From: Verrucomicrobiaceae bacterium
Lineage (GTDB): Bacteria; Pseudomonadota; Gammaproteobacteria; Pseudomonadales; CAMLJR01
Reading direction: 5' to 3'
DNA length: 43,819 bases
Assembly: GCA_028293825.1 (NCBI GenBank)
Contig: JAQGNY010000002.1
Span: 1 to 43,819, forward strand
The notes beneath the pieces are model-generated. The model did no database searches. It saw only the letters and a program-made list of their open reading frames with translations, and had not been told where the DNA came from. Below, in pieces: positions 35,149 through 43,753 of the stretch; the first letter of the stretch is position 1; every line of letters starts with the position of its first letter. A program made the translations under genes and the position numbers.

Positions 35149-36215
35149 CTGAACAACGCTGGCGCCAAGCTATCCTCGCCGCTGATTCCATTATCGAGCA
35201 GGTGATTCACAACCTCGATCGGGTGGCGATCAAAATCGTGCTGGTCGTTAATGAGCGCGGTGAATTGGAAGGCACAATTTCCGACGGCGACGTGCGGCGC
35301 GGCTTGCTCAAGGGATTGTCGCTGGCGAGTCCGATCACCACCATCATCCATCGCAACCCGTTGGTAGTTCCGCCCGAGCTGGGACGTGAAATGGTGATGC
35401 GATTAATGGTCGCAAATAAAATTCTTCAAATTCCCATCGTCGATGAACGGCACCATATTGTCGGCCTGCATCTATGGGATGAAATCACCACCCCAATCGA
35501 ACGCCCCAATTTAATGGTGATCATGGCCGGCGGCATGGGCACGCGCTTGCGTCCGCATACGGAAAATTGCCCGAAACCGTTATTGCCCGTAGCGGGCAAG
35601 CCAATGCTCGAGCACATCATCGAGCGCGCCAAGCTTGAAGGATTTAAACATTTTGTTCTGGCCGTTCATTATCTCGGGCACATGATCGAAGACCATTTTG
35701 GAAATGGCGAGCGGCTCGGTGTGCGTATCGATTACTTGCGTGAACAGACACCGCTCGGAACAGCCGGCGCATTGAGTTTATTGTCTCCAGCACCGCAGAC
35801 ACCGTTCGTGGTGACCAATGGCGATGTGCTAACCGATATCCACTATGGCGAACTGTTAGATTTTCACGTGCGTCACAACGCCGCCGCGACGATGGCAATT
35901 CGCGTGCATGAATGGCAGCACCCTTATGGCGTCGTGCAAACGCAGGGCGTAAATATTGTCGGCTTCGAAGAAAAACCAATCGCCCGCAGCCATATCAATG
36001 CGGGTGTTTACGCGCTCGCGCCAACTGCGCTCAGCGTTCTGAATACGGCGGAACATTGCGATATGCCCAGCGTATTCGCGCGCTTGCAGGAAAAGTCCGA
36101 ACGCACTGTCGCCTATCCGATGCACGAACCGTGGCTGGATGTGGGACGGCCAGCGGATTTGCTATCGGCAAACGGTCAGATGGCCGAGAAAACTTCGCCC
36201 GAGCAAAAACAATGA
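35145..36215 (+). CDS. ptmE: CBS-domain sugar-1-phosphate nucleotidyltransferase (PtmE-like)
   Basis: In Campylobacter PtmE makes the GDP-linked precursor of legionaminic acid. This 356-residue protein has the same plan. Two CBS units lie in the first 120 residues (LVVNERGELEGTISDGDVRR; IPIVDERHHIVG). The nucleotidyltransferase domain follows, with MAGGMGTRLRPHTENCPKPLLPV from about 137 and later VTNGDVLTDI. The only in-frame start near the N-terminus is TTG 35145, with no good ribosome site of its own; see the mini-frame just upstream. Its end overlaps the next gene by ATGA. Confidence 0.85.
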   Translation: MTEQRWRQAILAADSIIEQVIHNLDRVAIKIVLVVNERGELEGTISDGDVRRGLLKGLSLASPITTIIHRNPLVVPPELGREMVMRLMVANKILQIPIVDERHHIVGLHLWDEITTPIERPNLMVIMAGGMGTRLRPHTENCPKPLLPVAGKPMLEHIIERAKLEGFKHFVLAVHYLGHMIEDHFGNGERLGVRIDYLREQTPLGTAGALSLLSPAPQTPFVVTNGDVLTDIHYGELLDFHVRHNAAATMAIRVHEWQHPYGVVQTQGVNIVGFEEKPIARSHINAGVYALAPTALSVLNTAEHCDMPSVFARLQEKSERTVAYPMHEPWLDVGRPADLLSANGQMAEKTSPEQKQ

Positions 36216-36928
36216 TCAATGGTAAACGCGTTATCGCAGTTATTCCGGCGCGCGGTGGCTCCAAAGGTTTACCGAAAAAAAACGTTAAAATATTGTGCGG
36301 CAAACCACTGATCAACTGGACCATTCAAATCGCGTTGAAATCAAAATTTATCGATGCATTGATTGTCAGCACTGACGATCAGGAAATCGCCGACATCGCA
36401 AAGGATGCTGGCGCATCGGTGCCTTTTTTACGTCCGGCGGCGTTGGCGGCAGACACAACACCAACCATTGATGTGATTGAACATGTGTTGGAATTTTTCA
36501 ACAAAGAAGCAACGCAATCTTTCGATTATTTTATTTTGCTCGAACCGACGTCGCCGCTGCGTGAAGACGACGACATCGACAATATGCTGATTAAACTCGA
36601 TGCAAACGCAGATAAATTCGATGCCATTATCAGTGTCGGCGAAGTCGGCGAGCATCCTTCGATTATGAAAAAATTGATCGGCGATGGCATCGAACCTTAT
36701 TGCCCGGATCTGCAAATGGCATTGCGCAGACAAGATAATGCGCCGGCATTCTTCCCCTACGGCGTTGCGTATATTTCAAAAATAGAAACGCTGCTGGCCG
36801 AGCGAACCTTTTATCCAAAGCGCTGCACGCACTACCGCATCAAGCGCTATCAGAATTACGAGATCGACGATATTTACGATTTCCTCGCCGTTGAAAGCAT
36901 CATGCGTCACGAATGGAAATTGGAATGA
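36212..36928 (+). CDS. legF: CMP-legionaminic/nonulosonic acid synthetase
   Basis: This enzyme activates the free nine-carbon acid with CTP to give the CMP-sugar used by glycosyltransferases. The 238-residue protein (ATG 36212) has the cytidylyltransferase signature IPARGGSKGLPKKNVK at 11-26, LIVSTDDQEIADIA, and LLEPTSPLREDDDID, and ends with NYEIDDIYDFLAVESIM. It belongs to the short NeuA/PseF/LegF class without a C-terminal esterase domain. Start and stop codons overlap those of both neighbours. Confidence 0.92.
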   Translation: MINGKRVIAVIPARGGSKGLPKKNVKILCGKPLINWTIQIALKSKFIDALIVSTDDQEIADIAKDAGASVPFLRPAALAADTTPTIDVIEHVLEFFNKEATQSFDYFILLEPTSPLREDDDIDNMLIKLDANADKFDAIISVGEVGEHPSIMKKLIGDGIEPYCPDLQMALRRQDNAPAFFPYGVAYISKIETLLAERTFYPKRCTHYRIKRYQNYEIDDIYDFLAVESIMRHEWKLE

Positions 36929-37929
36929 GAATTCTAATTATCGGATTGGGTTCGATGGGCAAGCGCCGTATTCGCAATCTGCAGGCGCTCGGCTATAAAA
37001 ATATTGCAGGCTTTGATCCGCGCGCCGACCGATGTGCGGAGGCCGCCAAAAAATATGCAATAGCGGTTTATTCGGATTTTTCCCTCGCGCTTAAAAACTT
37101 CGAGCCGGAGTCGTGGATTATTTCGACGCCGCCCGAACAGCATATGACTTATGCCTGGGACGCTTTTGAGCGCGGTATTTCCTGTTTTATCGAAGCCTCC
37201 GTCGTCGATGCCGAACGAATTCTGGAACTGCATCAGCGCGCCGAAGATACTTCGATTTTGATCGCGCCATCCTGCACGATGCGGTACTACCCGGGACCAA
37301 AAAAAATCAAAGAGCTGATTCAAGCAGGCACGATCGGAAAGCCGCTGAATATCAATTATCAAACCGGACAATATCTTCCGGACTGGCATCCATGGGAAAA
37401 CATTGCGGATTTTTATGTGTCGCAGCGCGCGACCGGCGGCTGCAAAGAAATCGTGCCGTTCGAATTGACCTGGCTCAACGATATATTCGGCGAGCCGGTG
37501 CCGTTAGCCTGCGTGACGTCGAAGCTGACTGATTTAAATGCCGATATCGATGATATTTATCACTGTTTGCTGCGCTATCCCGGCAATCTGCTTGCGAATC
37601 TAACCATCGAAGTTATTTCGCGTCCGCATGCGACGCGAGAATTGCGTATTCTCGGCAGTGAGGGCGAAATCGTTTTCAGCGTCGACGAAAATTGTGTTCG
37701 TTATGTAACAGCGGGCAGTAGCGAATGGCAGCGATTTAATTTATCGACCGGAGTGGTCGAGGCCGGCTACATTAATCCCGAAGAACCGTATATTGAAGAG
37801 ATACGATTATTTACGGCTGCGCTGGCACAGCGCGATAAATCCATTTATCCCAATTCGTTGCTCGACGACTATCGCGTATTGAAAGTGTTGTCGCGCCTTG
37901 AACAACTTGCCGACGTGAGTTCACGATGA
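36925..37929 (+). CDS. Gfo/Idh/MocA-family oxidoreductase
   Basis: This 334-residue NAD(P)-dependent oxidoreductase has the nucleotide-binding stretch IIGLGSMGKRRIRN at the N-terminus. It keeps the dinucleotide fold (IISTPPEQHMTYAWDAFERG) and the substrate-binding half with GGCKEIVPFELTWLNDIFGEP. Such enzymes oxidise or reduce sugars and sugar acids. Oxidoreductases of this kind occur in legionaminic gene sets, but the reaction here is not known. ATG 36925 overlaps the legF stop and has GGAAATTGGA upstream; an ATG at 36913 is also open. Confidence 0.85.
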   Translation: MRILIIGLGSMGKRRIRNLQALGYKNIAGFDPRADRCAEAAKKYAIAVYSDFSLALKNFEPESWIISTPPEQHMTYAWDAFERGISCFIEASVVDAERILELHQRAEDTSILIAPSCTMRYYPGPKKIKELIQAGTIGKPLNINYQTGQYLPDWHPWENIADFYVSQRATGGCKEIVPFELTWLNDIFGEPVPLACVTSKLTDLNADIDDIYHCLLRYPGNLLANLTIEVISRPHATRELRILGSEGEIVFSVDENCVRYVTAGSSEWQRFNLSTGVVEAGYINPEEPYIEEIRLFTAALAQRDKSIYPNSLLDDYRVLKVLSRLEQLADVSSR

Positions 37930-39218
37930 ATTTCCAAGAACGCTTACTCAAGGTCATTCCCGGCGGCGCGCACACGTACTCGCGCGGGTTCGATCAGTAT
38001 CCGTCAAATGCACCGCAAATATTGTTGCGCGGCAAAGGCGCGTATGTGTTCGATGCCGATGATCGAAAATACCTCGATTACGGCATGGCATTGCGGGCGG
38101 TAAATATCGGTTACGCGGAAGACGAAATCGATAACGCTGCGATCGAACAAATTAAAAATGGAAATAATTTAACGCGTCCATCCATGATCGAATTGGAAGC
38201 GGCAGAATTGTTGGTGGACCTGATCGATTCGGTCGACATGGTTAAGTTCACCAAAAATGGATCGACCTCGGTATCCGCTGCGGTAAAACTTGCGCGCGCG
38301 TATACAGGCCGTGAATTGGTTGCGCGCTGCGCCGAGCATTCGTTTTTTTCGTACGACGATTGGTTTATCGGCTCGACACCCGTCACGCGCGGTATTCCTC
38401 TCGAAACCCTCGATAAAACCAAGCTATTTCATTACAACGATATCGCCTCGCTGGAAAATTTAATCGCCCAGCACCCGAATCAATTTTCCTGCGTAGTGCT
38501 GGAACCGGCCGCGAATGAAATTCCGCGCGATAATTTTTTGCAGCAGGTGCAAACACTTTGTCGCAAACATGGAATTGTTTTTATCCTCGATGAAATGATT
38601 ACAGGCTTTCGCTGGCATATGAAAGGCGCACAGCATGTGTATGGCGTGACGCCGGATTTGTGCACATTCGGCAAAGCGATGGCCAATGGCTTTTCAGTAT
38701 CCTGCGTTGCAGGTCGACGCGAAATCATGGAGCTCGGCTCCATAGAAATCGACGGTCGCGAGCGCGTGTTTCTACTTTCCACAACACACGGTGCGGAGAT
38801 GTCCGGACTTGGCGCTTTTGTCGCATCCATGAATTTTATGCGAACGCATAACGTGGTCGAACATCTGTGGAGTTACGGCAGCAAGCTCATCGCGATGATG
38901 GAACGTCAAGCGCGAGCGCATGACATCGGCCACAGTTTTAAAGTCGGCGGCGCGAGTTGTTCGCCGTTCTATCTGACACTCGATGATGCCGGCGCCAACT
39001 CGTTGCCGCTGCGTACACTGTTCGCGCAGGAAATGATTCGCCACGGCGTGCTGATGCCGTGGATTGCACTCTGCTATCGGCATGGGCCTGCGGAACTCGA
39101 AACGACTGAGCGCGCGGTCGAACAAAGTTTCGCAATCTATCGACGTGCATTGGATGAAGGCGTCGATAAATTTTTAGTCGGTCCTGCGATCAAACCGGTA
39201 TTTCGAAAACATAACTGA
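37926..39218 (+). CDS. class III aminotransferase (glutamate-1-semialdehyde aminomutase-like)
   Basis: This 430-residue PLP enzyme has the fold of HemL. It starts IPGGAHTYSRGFDQYP and has FTKNGSTSVSAAVKLARAYTG, FILDEMITGFRW with Asp222, and the Schiff-base Lys250 in TFGKAMANGFS. Location and divergence argue against a haem role. It most likely transaminates a sugar-derived aldehyde or ketone made by a neighbouring dehydrogenase. Its ATG overlaps the stop of the oxidoreductase gene, and the SDR gene follows 10 bp later. The substrate is unknown. Confidence 0.87.
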   Translation: MNFQERLLKVIPGGAHTYSRGFDQYPSNAPQILLRGKGAYVFDADDRKYLDYGMALRAVNIGYAEDEIDNAAIEQIKNGNNLTRPSMIELEAAELLVDLIDSVDMVKFTKNGSTSVSAAVKLARAYTGRELVARCAEHSFFSYDDWFIGSTPVTRGIPLETLDKTKLFHYNDIASLENLIAQHPNQFSCVVLEPAANEIPRDNFLQQVQTLCRKHGIVFILDEMITGFRWHMKGAQHVYGVTPDLCTFGKAMANGFSVSCVAGRREIMELGSIEIDGRERVFLLSTTHGAEMSGLGAFVASMNFMRTHNVVEHLWSYGSKLIAMMERQARAHDIGHSFKVGGASCSPFYLTLDDAGANSLPLRTLFAQEMIRHGVLMPWIALCYRHGPAELETTERAVEQSFAIYRRALDEGVDKFLVGPAIKPVFRKHN

Positions 39219-39228
39219 AATAAAAATT

Positions 39229-39993
39229 ATGCTAAACGAAAAAGTAATTGTAGTTACCGGTGGTGGCGGCTTATTAGGCGGTCATTTCTGTCGCGCGATT
39301 GCGGCTCAGGGCGGTATTGCCATTGTTGCCGATGTGAATCTCGATGCCGCGCAATCGATTGTCGCTACAATTAATACGAACAACGGTCGCGCCCAAGCAG
39401 TCGCGCTCGATATCACCGACGCGGATTCTGTTGAGCGAGTGATTGCTTCACTTCACGCCGTTTACGGTCGTATCGATGCAGTAATTAATAATGCCTATCC
39501 GCGCAATGCACGCTGGGGGAAAAAACTGGAGGAAGTGACTTACGCCGATTTCTGCGAAAACGTGGGATTGCATTTGGGCGGTTATTTTTTGGTAGCGCAA
39601 AAATTCGCGCTGTATTTTCGCGCCCATGGCGGCGGCAATATTGTGAACATGGCGTCCATTTACGGCACGCAAGCGCCACGATTCGATATTTACGCGGACA
39701 CGGGCATGACCATGCCGGTGGAGTACGCCGCTATCAAAGCGGCCATCATCCAACTGACGAAATATTTTGCGCAGTATTTCAAGACCGATAACATTCGTTG
39801 CAACTCGCTTTCGCCGGGCGGAGTTCTCAATCATCAACCGGAAACATTTCTAAAAAAATACAGCGATTACTGCGGCAGTAAAGGAATGCTGGAACCCGAC
39901 GACATTATTGGCGCTTTGTTATTTCTGTTGTCCGACTCAAGCCGTTATATGAATGGGCAAAACCTTATCGTTGACGATGGGTTTTGTTTATAA
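39229..39993 (+). CDS. short-chain dehydrogenase/reductase (PtmA-like)
   Basis: This 254-residue classical SDR has the NAD(P) loop GGGGLLG at 11-17, VINNAYPRN (85-93), the catalytic Ser143 in MASIYG, and Tyr166/Lys170 in YAAIK. The C-terminus YMNGQNLIVDDGFCL is standard for the fold. PtmA of Campylobacter flagellin-glycan clusters is a related SDR. It is the last gene of the operon, 42 bp from the convergent nucleoid-protein gene. I see no strong terminator in that gap. Confidence 0.87.
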   Translation: MLNEKVIVVTGGGGLLGGHFCRAIAAQGGIAIVADVNLDAAQSIVATINTNNGRAQAVALDITDADSVERVIASLHAVYGRIDAVINNAYPRNARWGKKLEEVTYADFCENVGLHLGGYFLVAQKFALYFRAHGGGNIVNMASIYGTQAPRFDIYADTGMTMPVEYAAIKAAIIQLTKYFAQYFKTDNIRCNSLSPGGVLNHQPETFLKKYSDYCGSKGMLEPDDIIGALLFLLSDSSRYMNGQNLIVDDGFCL

Positions 39994-40035
39994 AGGTACA
40001 TGCACGCTGAGACTGATAAAACTCGCCGGCGCGCG

Positions 40036-41058
40036 CTATTCCGATTTTTTAACGTGGCGCGCAAGCTGCGACTTTAACGATTTAGGAATGGCGCGAATAA
40101 TTAATGTCTCGGTACTTGCGTCATACGTGATGTGACCACCTAACATAGAGGTGGAAAAACCGATGCTTAAATCATTATCGCGCCCATAGAACCGGGTGTA
40201 GCGCTTTAACTGTTTTCGATCGGCGTAAAGCGGGCTCGATGGCTCTTCGAAATGTTCGGTGTAAAAATTAAGTAATGCCTCTGGTACTTCCTCATCTACA
40301 TGGCGCGACAGCGCTTTAATCTCCACAGGCTCGCCGACGCGATCCTGATCAAGACAATAGTCAATTACGCGCGCACGACAATCCTGCTCTTTTTCAGGAG
40401 GTAACGCCTCCGCATAACGCTCCATAACGGTAAGGAATTCCTCCGTTTTGGCCGATCGATCCGTGCCTTCCGCAAAACCAATGAGTTCGTTCCAGGCCAC
40501 CGTTACCGGGTCTTGATTTTTCGGCGCCAAATAACTGAGATAGGTTTTTGATTGTGCACTTTGCCATTCGGTGAAACTGAGTTTGACAGCAAATTGCAAG
40601 CGGCTTGGCTGAATAGCGCTGCCCAGCGTTACGGTTTGTTGCGCAGAGATGTAGTGAATCTCTTCATGCTTTAACAAAAACAAATAAAGAACTGGACCTT
40701 CAGCGCCCGGCTCAATGATGAACCAGAGATGCCAAGGATGCGGCTTTTCACTGCTTTTCATTCCCTGCAAAATTTGCCGCGCGAATTGGAGCCCAAGTTC
40801 ATCGACATCCAGTTTTTGGCTCAGATAATCGGTAGCACCCGCGCCCAATATTGCGCCTTGAGATGCGGGATCGAAAATCCCAAATTGCCGCCGAGGATGC
40901 GTATGAAAGGCAGAACGCAGCGAATCAAATAGAACTTGATGCGCATCGTCATTATTCGTATCGGGTAATGCGCTTACTATTGCCAACTCGCCGTTTGAGT
41001 CGGCAAGTTTGAATTCATAGATGCGGCTGTAATTCAATGGTAAAACTCTCTGTCGCAA
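40036..41058 (-). CDS. nucleoid-associated protein, NdpA/YejK-like
   Basis: NdpA/YejK proteins coat the nucleoid; their exact function is uncertain. The 340-residue length fits. The C-terminal part (KRYTRFYGRDNDLSIGFSTS, then ITYDASTETLIIRAIPKSL) resembles the family's closing motif, and ELAIVSALPDTNNDD with HTHPRRQFGIFD resembles its N-terminal part. No ATG is available: the frame is closed by a stop two codons before TTG 41058, so the start is that TTG or a TTG seven codons later (41037). The protein ends convergent with the sugar operon. Family assignment is moderate. Confidence 0.65.
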   Translation of the reverse strand: MRQRVLPLNYSRIYEFKLADSNGELAIVSALPDTNNDDAHQVLFDSLRSAFHTHPRRQFGIFDPASQGAILGAGATDYLSQKLDVDELGLQFARQILQGMKSSEKPHPWHLWFIIEPGAEGPVLYLFLLKHEEIHYISAQQTVTLGSAIQPSRLQFAVKLSFTEWQSAQSKTYLSYLAPKNQDPVTVAWNELIGFAEGTDRSAKTEEFLTVMERYAEALPPEKEQDCRARVIDYCLDQDRVGEPVEIKALSRHVDEEVPEALLNFYTEHFEEPSSPLYADRKQLKRYTRFYGRDNDLSIGFSTSMLGGHITYDASTETLIIRAIPKSLKSQLARHVKKSE

Positions 41059-41190
41059 CGGCTAATGATGACGCGCAGTTTACCAACAGTTGAGGTAGGT
41101 GTGGTTTGACCAAGTTATTTAGCTGTCTAAAAATCGCAGCAGGCACGAGACAGGCATCAATAGATTGTTTCATCTGATATATGAAACGAT

Positions 41191-41493
41191 TTATTGACCC
41201 GGCTCTTCATCACGCACTCTGAGCTCATTAAGTCTGTTGTAAATCGTTTTTAAACTCACTCCGAGTACAGAGGCAGCCCGTACTTTATTGCCCTCATATT
41301 CAGCCAGCGTCGCGATAATCAGCTTTCTCTCTACATCCGCTATCGACTCGCCGACACGGACAAGCAATGATGGACCTTCTTGGGTCGACTCAGTTAGTTC
41401 GCCTAACAGAGCTTTAAAATCGGGCGCATTTTGAGCTGAGAAACGCGGACGATGAGGTACATTTTTTTTGCCATACCAGCGCGGAGTTTGCAT
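41191..41493 (-). CDS. orphan Fis-type DNA-binding protein
   Basis: This 100-residue protein ends in a Fis helix-turn-helix (about 53-95): VERKLIIATLAEYEGNKVRA, then ASVLGVSLKTIYNRLNELRV. This is the C-terminal DNA-binding module of NtrC-type activators, here without receiver or AAA+ sigma-54 domains. The first 50 residues are basic and unlike known domains. It may be a small stand-alone regulator or a paralogue of an activator tail. The ATG at 41493 has AGGA 7 nt upstream. It lies 83 bp downstream of the GlsB-like gene and may share its transcript. Confidence 0.8.
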   Translation of the reverse strand: MQTPRWYGKKNVPHRPRFSAQNAPDFKALLGELTESTQEGPSLLVRVGESIADVERKLIIATLAEYEGNKVRAASVLGVSLKTIYNRLNELRVRDEEPGQ

Positions 41494-41576
41494 ATTGCTT
41501 CCTTCATAAACGCGACGATTACGATAATTAAGAAGTAAAAATCTGCATCTCAATTAATTGAAAACTTGCGAATTAT

Positions 41577-41828
41577 TTATTTCTTACTCACCAGACCATA
41601 TATAAATAAAACAATAAATGCACCGATCGCCGCAGTCGCTATGCTCGCCAGATTCACACCGGTGATTGAACCGAATCCCACCAACGTGCCTAACCAACCA
41701 CCGACAAATGCACCAACAATACCGAGAAGAATGGTAACGATCCAGCCGCCACCCTGCTTACCCGGCATCAATAATTTGCCCAGCGCACCTGCAATTAATC
41801 CGAGAATAACCCAGCTAAAAAATCCCAT
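41577..41828 (-). CDS. GlsB/YeaQ/YmgE-family stress membrane protein
   Basis: This 83-residue membrane protein has a Gly-rich, three-segment layout: GFFSWVILGLIAGALGKLLMPG, WIVTILLGIVGAFVGGWLG, and a last helix around IGAFIVLFIYGLV. This is the transglycosylase-associated/GlsB family, often induced by envelope, osmotic or stationary-phase stress, with unknown mechanism. ATG 41828 is set by GGAG 8 nt upstream. The longer open frame before it has no such signal. A 481-bp gap lies upstream. Confidence 0.88.
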   Translation of the reverse strand: MGFFSWVILGLIAGALGKLLMPGKQGGGWIVTILLGIVGAFVGGWLGTLVGFGSITGVNLASIATAAIGAFIVLFIYGLVSKK

Positions 41829-42309
41829 TTCGTGCTCCGCTTTAGTGTTAATGCAAACATTTAGTGATAATGAAAATTCTTGAGTCGCCTGGATAGGTGT
41901 CCTGCTTGGTTGATAACGAGCCTCCGCGATAGCGCGCTCAGATAACCACCGACCTATAACTAATAGGTTTTTAGCAAGTGCCGTGCCCGAAAATACCTTA
42001 GGCGGCAATAACTTCAAGCGTAATTAAATTATCGAGAAAAATAGGCTAAAACTAGCGACGAGCGAAAGAGACGTGTTGCTAACGCCTATCTGCGCTATGA
42101 GATGGGAGCACTACTCGTGTAAATATTCCAACACAGCGGTGTTATCTACATCGCCAGATCGGATGAAAAAATCATTGGAGTTGGTGTGATTCCAAGCGAT
42201 TCGCCCGGAATAATAAAAATCGCTTTCACGGAACGGGTCGAGTTATTGCTTGCGCGAATTGGACCTTCTAACTATCTGGCTCGGGCATCAGGGATATTCA
42301 TTCCCAACG
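41829..42309. other. long intergenic region upstream of the GlsB-like gene
   Basis: These 481 bp between ppk2 and the GlsB-like gene hold no gene I can support. The plus-strand open frame at 42186-42413 runs into ppk2 on the other strand and resembles nothing known. A weak hairpin, ACCTAT-AACTA-ATAGGT, followed by TTTT is at 41952-41972. It could act as a weak rightward terminator, but no plus-strand gene ends there. Confidence 0.35.
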
Positions 42310-43197
42310 TCAGTCTTCTGGCTCACCCTCGCGCAGTAATTGCTCGCGTATCGACTGCAGCTCTTGCAAGTGCTTTTCATCACTTTTTGGGTAACTCATT
42401 TTTAACGATTTAAATGTATCCAAAATAATTTGTGAAATGATCAGCCGTGCATTTTCCTTATCGTCAGCGGGAACGACATACCACGGCGAGGCTTTCGTGC
42501 TTGTTGCGCTCAAACAGGCTTCATAAGCCTTCATGTATTGCTTCCAGAACTTGCGCTCTTCCATATCGGCGGCACTGAATTTCCAATTTTTATCTGCGTC
42601 ATCGATCCTGTCGATGAAGCGCTTACGCTGTTCGTCTTTGGAGAGGTGCAGGAAAAATTTTATGACTCGAGTGCCGTTGCGATGCAGATGTTTTTCAAAA
42701 TCAACCATGGAGTCGTAGCGCTGTGTCCAAATCTTTTTCCCTTCGTGATGCTCGTCGGGTATGCCCTGACTCTGAAGAATTTCAGGGTGTACGCGAACGA
42801 TTAGTACCTCTTCGTAATAGGACCGATTAAAAATTCCGATTCGCCCGCGCTCCGGCAAGCACTGCGAAGTCCGCCACATAAAATCGTGAGCCAGCTCGGT
42901 CGCACTAGGATGCTTAAAGCTAAAAACCTGGCAACCCTGCGGATTAATTCCAGACATTACGTGCTTGATCGCGCCGTCTTTTCCAGCGGCATCCATGGCC
43001 TGAAAAATCAGCAGTACCGAATATTGGTTGTGCGCAAAAAGCAATTGCTGCAGGGAACTAAGCTCCGCCACCTGTTTGTGCAGTAACTCTTGATACTGCT
43101 CTTTCGAGTGGTACACCGGAGCGACCACTGTCGGCCACTTTTTGAGATTGACTGTAGCGCCCTGCGCTACACGGAAATCTTTTGAATCGATTTTCAT
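42310..43197 (-). CDS. ppk2: polyphosphate kinase 2 family protein (class III-like)
   Basis: PPK2 enzymes move phosphate between polyphosphate and nucleotides. The 295-residue, single-domain protein (ATG 43197) has the Walker A segment [13 protein letters not shown] and [19 protein letters not shown]. It also has the lid/Walker B region [19 protein letters not shown], the wording I associate with class III PPK2, which can phosphorylate both AMP and ADP. A C-terminal [17 protein letters not shown] follows. A GTG three codons upstream is possible, but GGGTGA favours the ATG. No ppk1 or ppx gene is adjacent. Confidence 0.92.
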   Translation of the reverse strand: MKIDSKDFRVAQGATVNLKKWPTVVAPVYHSKEQYQELLHKQVAELSSLQQLLFAHNQYSVLLIFQAMDAAGKDGAIKHVMSGINPQGCQVFSFKHPSATELAHDFMWRTSQCLPERGRIGIFNRSYYEEVLIVRVHPEILQSQGIPDEHHEGKKIWTQRYDSMVDFEKHLHRNGTRVIKFFLHLSKDEQRKRFIDRIDDADKNWKFSAADMEERKFWKQYMKAYEACLSATSTKASPWYVVPADDKENARLIISQIILDTFKSLKMSYPKSDEKHLQELQSIREQLLREGEPED

Positions 43198-43572
43198 CTC
43201 AGTCACCCATGCCTTGCTCAGGTTTCATTCGGCGTTCAAAACCAAAAACAGCCCCAAAATTCCTTCAGCATCTTTTACCTATTTATTGCAGGTGTAAATC
43301 CCGCATTTATTATTGCGAACAACACCGATAAAAATTGATTTGTCGCGGGCGTGAATTCCTGTTGGATCAAATTGAATCGCACGCGCAATCGCCGAAGTGG
43401 ATTTGGAAATTGTGAAAACAGAGGGTTGGATTAGATAGCAGGATTCGTGCGTTAAATCGCGACTGCTGGAAACTGGCCGGACTGAGCGACGTCGAGACTT
43501 AATGAATTATTTTCACGGAGATCGCAGCGCACATTACAAACGTGGCTGCTAATCGCTGAAACAAGAACAATT
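43198..43572. other. intergenic region between ppk2 and tRNA-Val
   Basis: About 375 bp without a coding frame of note. I see no second tRNA, integrase-like frame or duplicated tRNA 3' end here, so the tRNA does not obviously mark an insertion site in this window. The promoter of ppk2 should lie in this stretch on the minus strand. Confidence 0.35.
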
Positions 43573-43649
43573 TGGTAGGACCGAGCGGGGTCGAACCGCT
43601 GACCTCCACCATGTCAAGGTGGCGCTCTAACCAACTGAGCTACGGTCCT
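43573..43649 (-). tRNA. tRNA-Val (anticodon GAC)
   Basis: The minus strand folds into a full cloverleaf of 77 nt. The acceptor stem is AGGACCG/CGGTCCT, with discriminator A and an encoded CCA. The D-arm is GCTCAGTTGGTTAGAGC, and the anticodon stem CCACC/GGTGG surrounds TTGACAT (anticodon GAC). The T-arm is centred on GGTTCGACCCC. It decodes GUC and GUU valine codons. Confidence 0.97.
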
Positions 43650-43753
43650 AAGGGAACTTGTGGCACGGCGTGCAGCAAGGGAGCGCGATTAAAAAAGAAA
43701 TGCCGAAAAATTGCAAGTCGTTTTCGCTTTTTACGGCGATTAACGCGAAAAAC

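Noticed and set aside
37926-39218. hemL (glutamate-1-semialdehyde aminomutase) for haem synthesis
   Set aside because: The fold matches, but the gene is translationally coupled inside a sugar operon between two dehydrogenases, so a sugar or related substrate is more likely.
42186-42413. Plus-strand open frame overlapping the 3' end of ppk2
   Set aside because: No recognisable domain, no ribosome site that convinces, and a third of it lies antisense within ppk2.
43573-43649. tRNA-Val as an integration site of a genomic island
   Set aside because: No integrase gene or repeated tRNA 3' end is found within the window. The island could lie to the right, which I cannot see.
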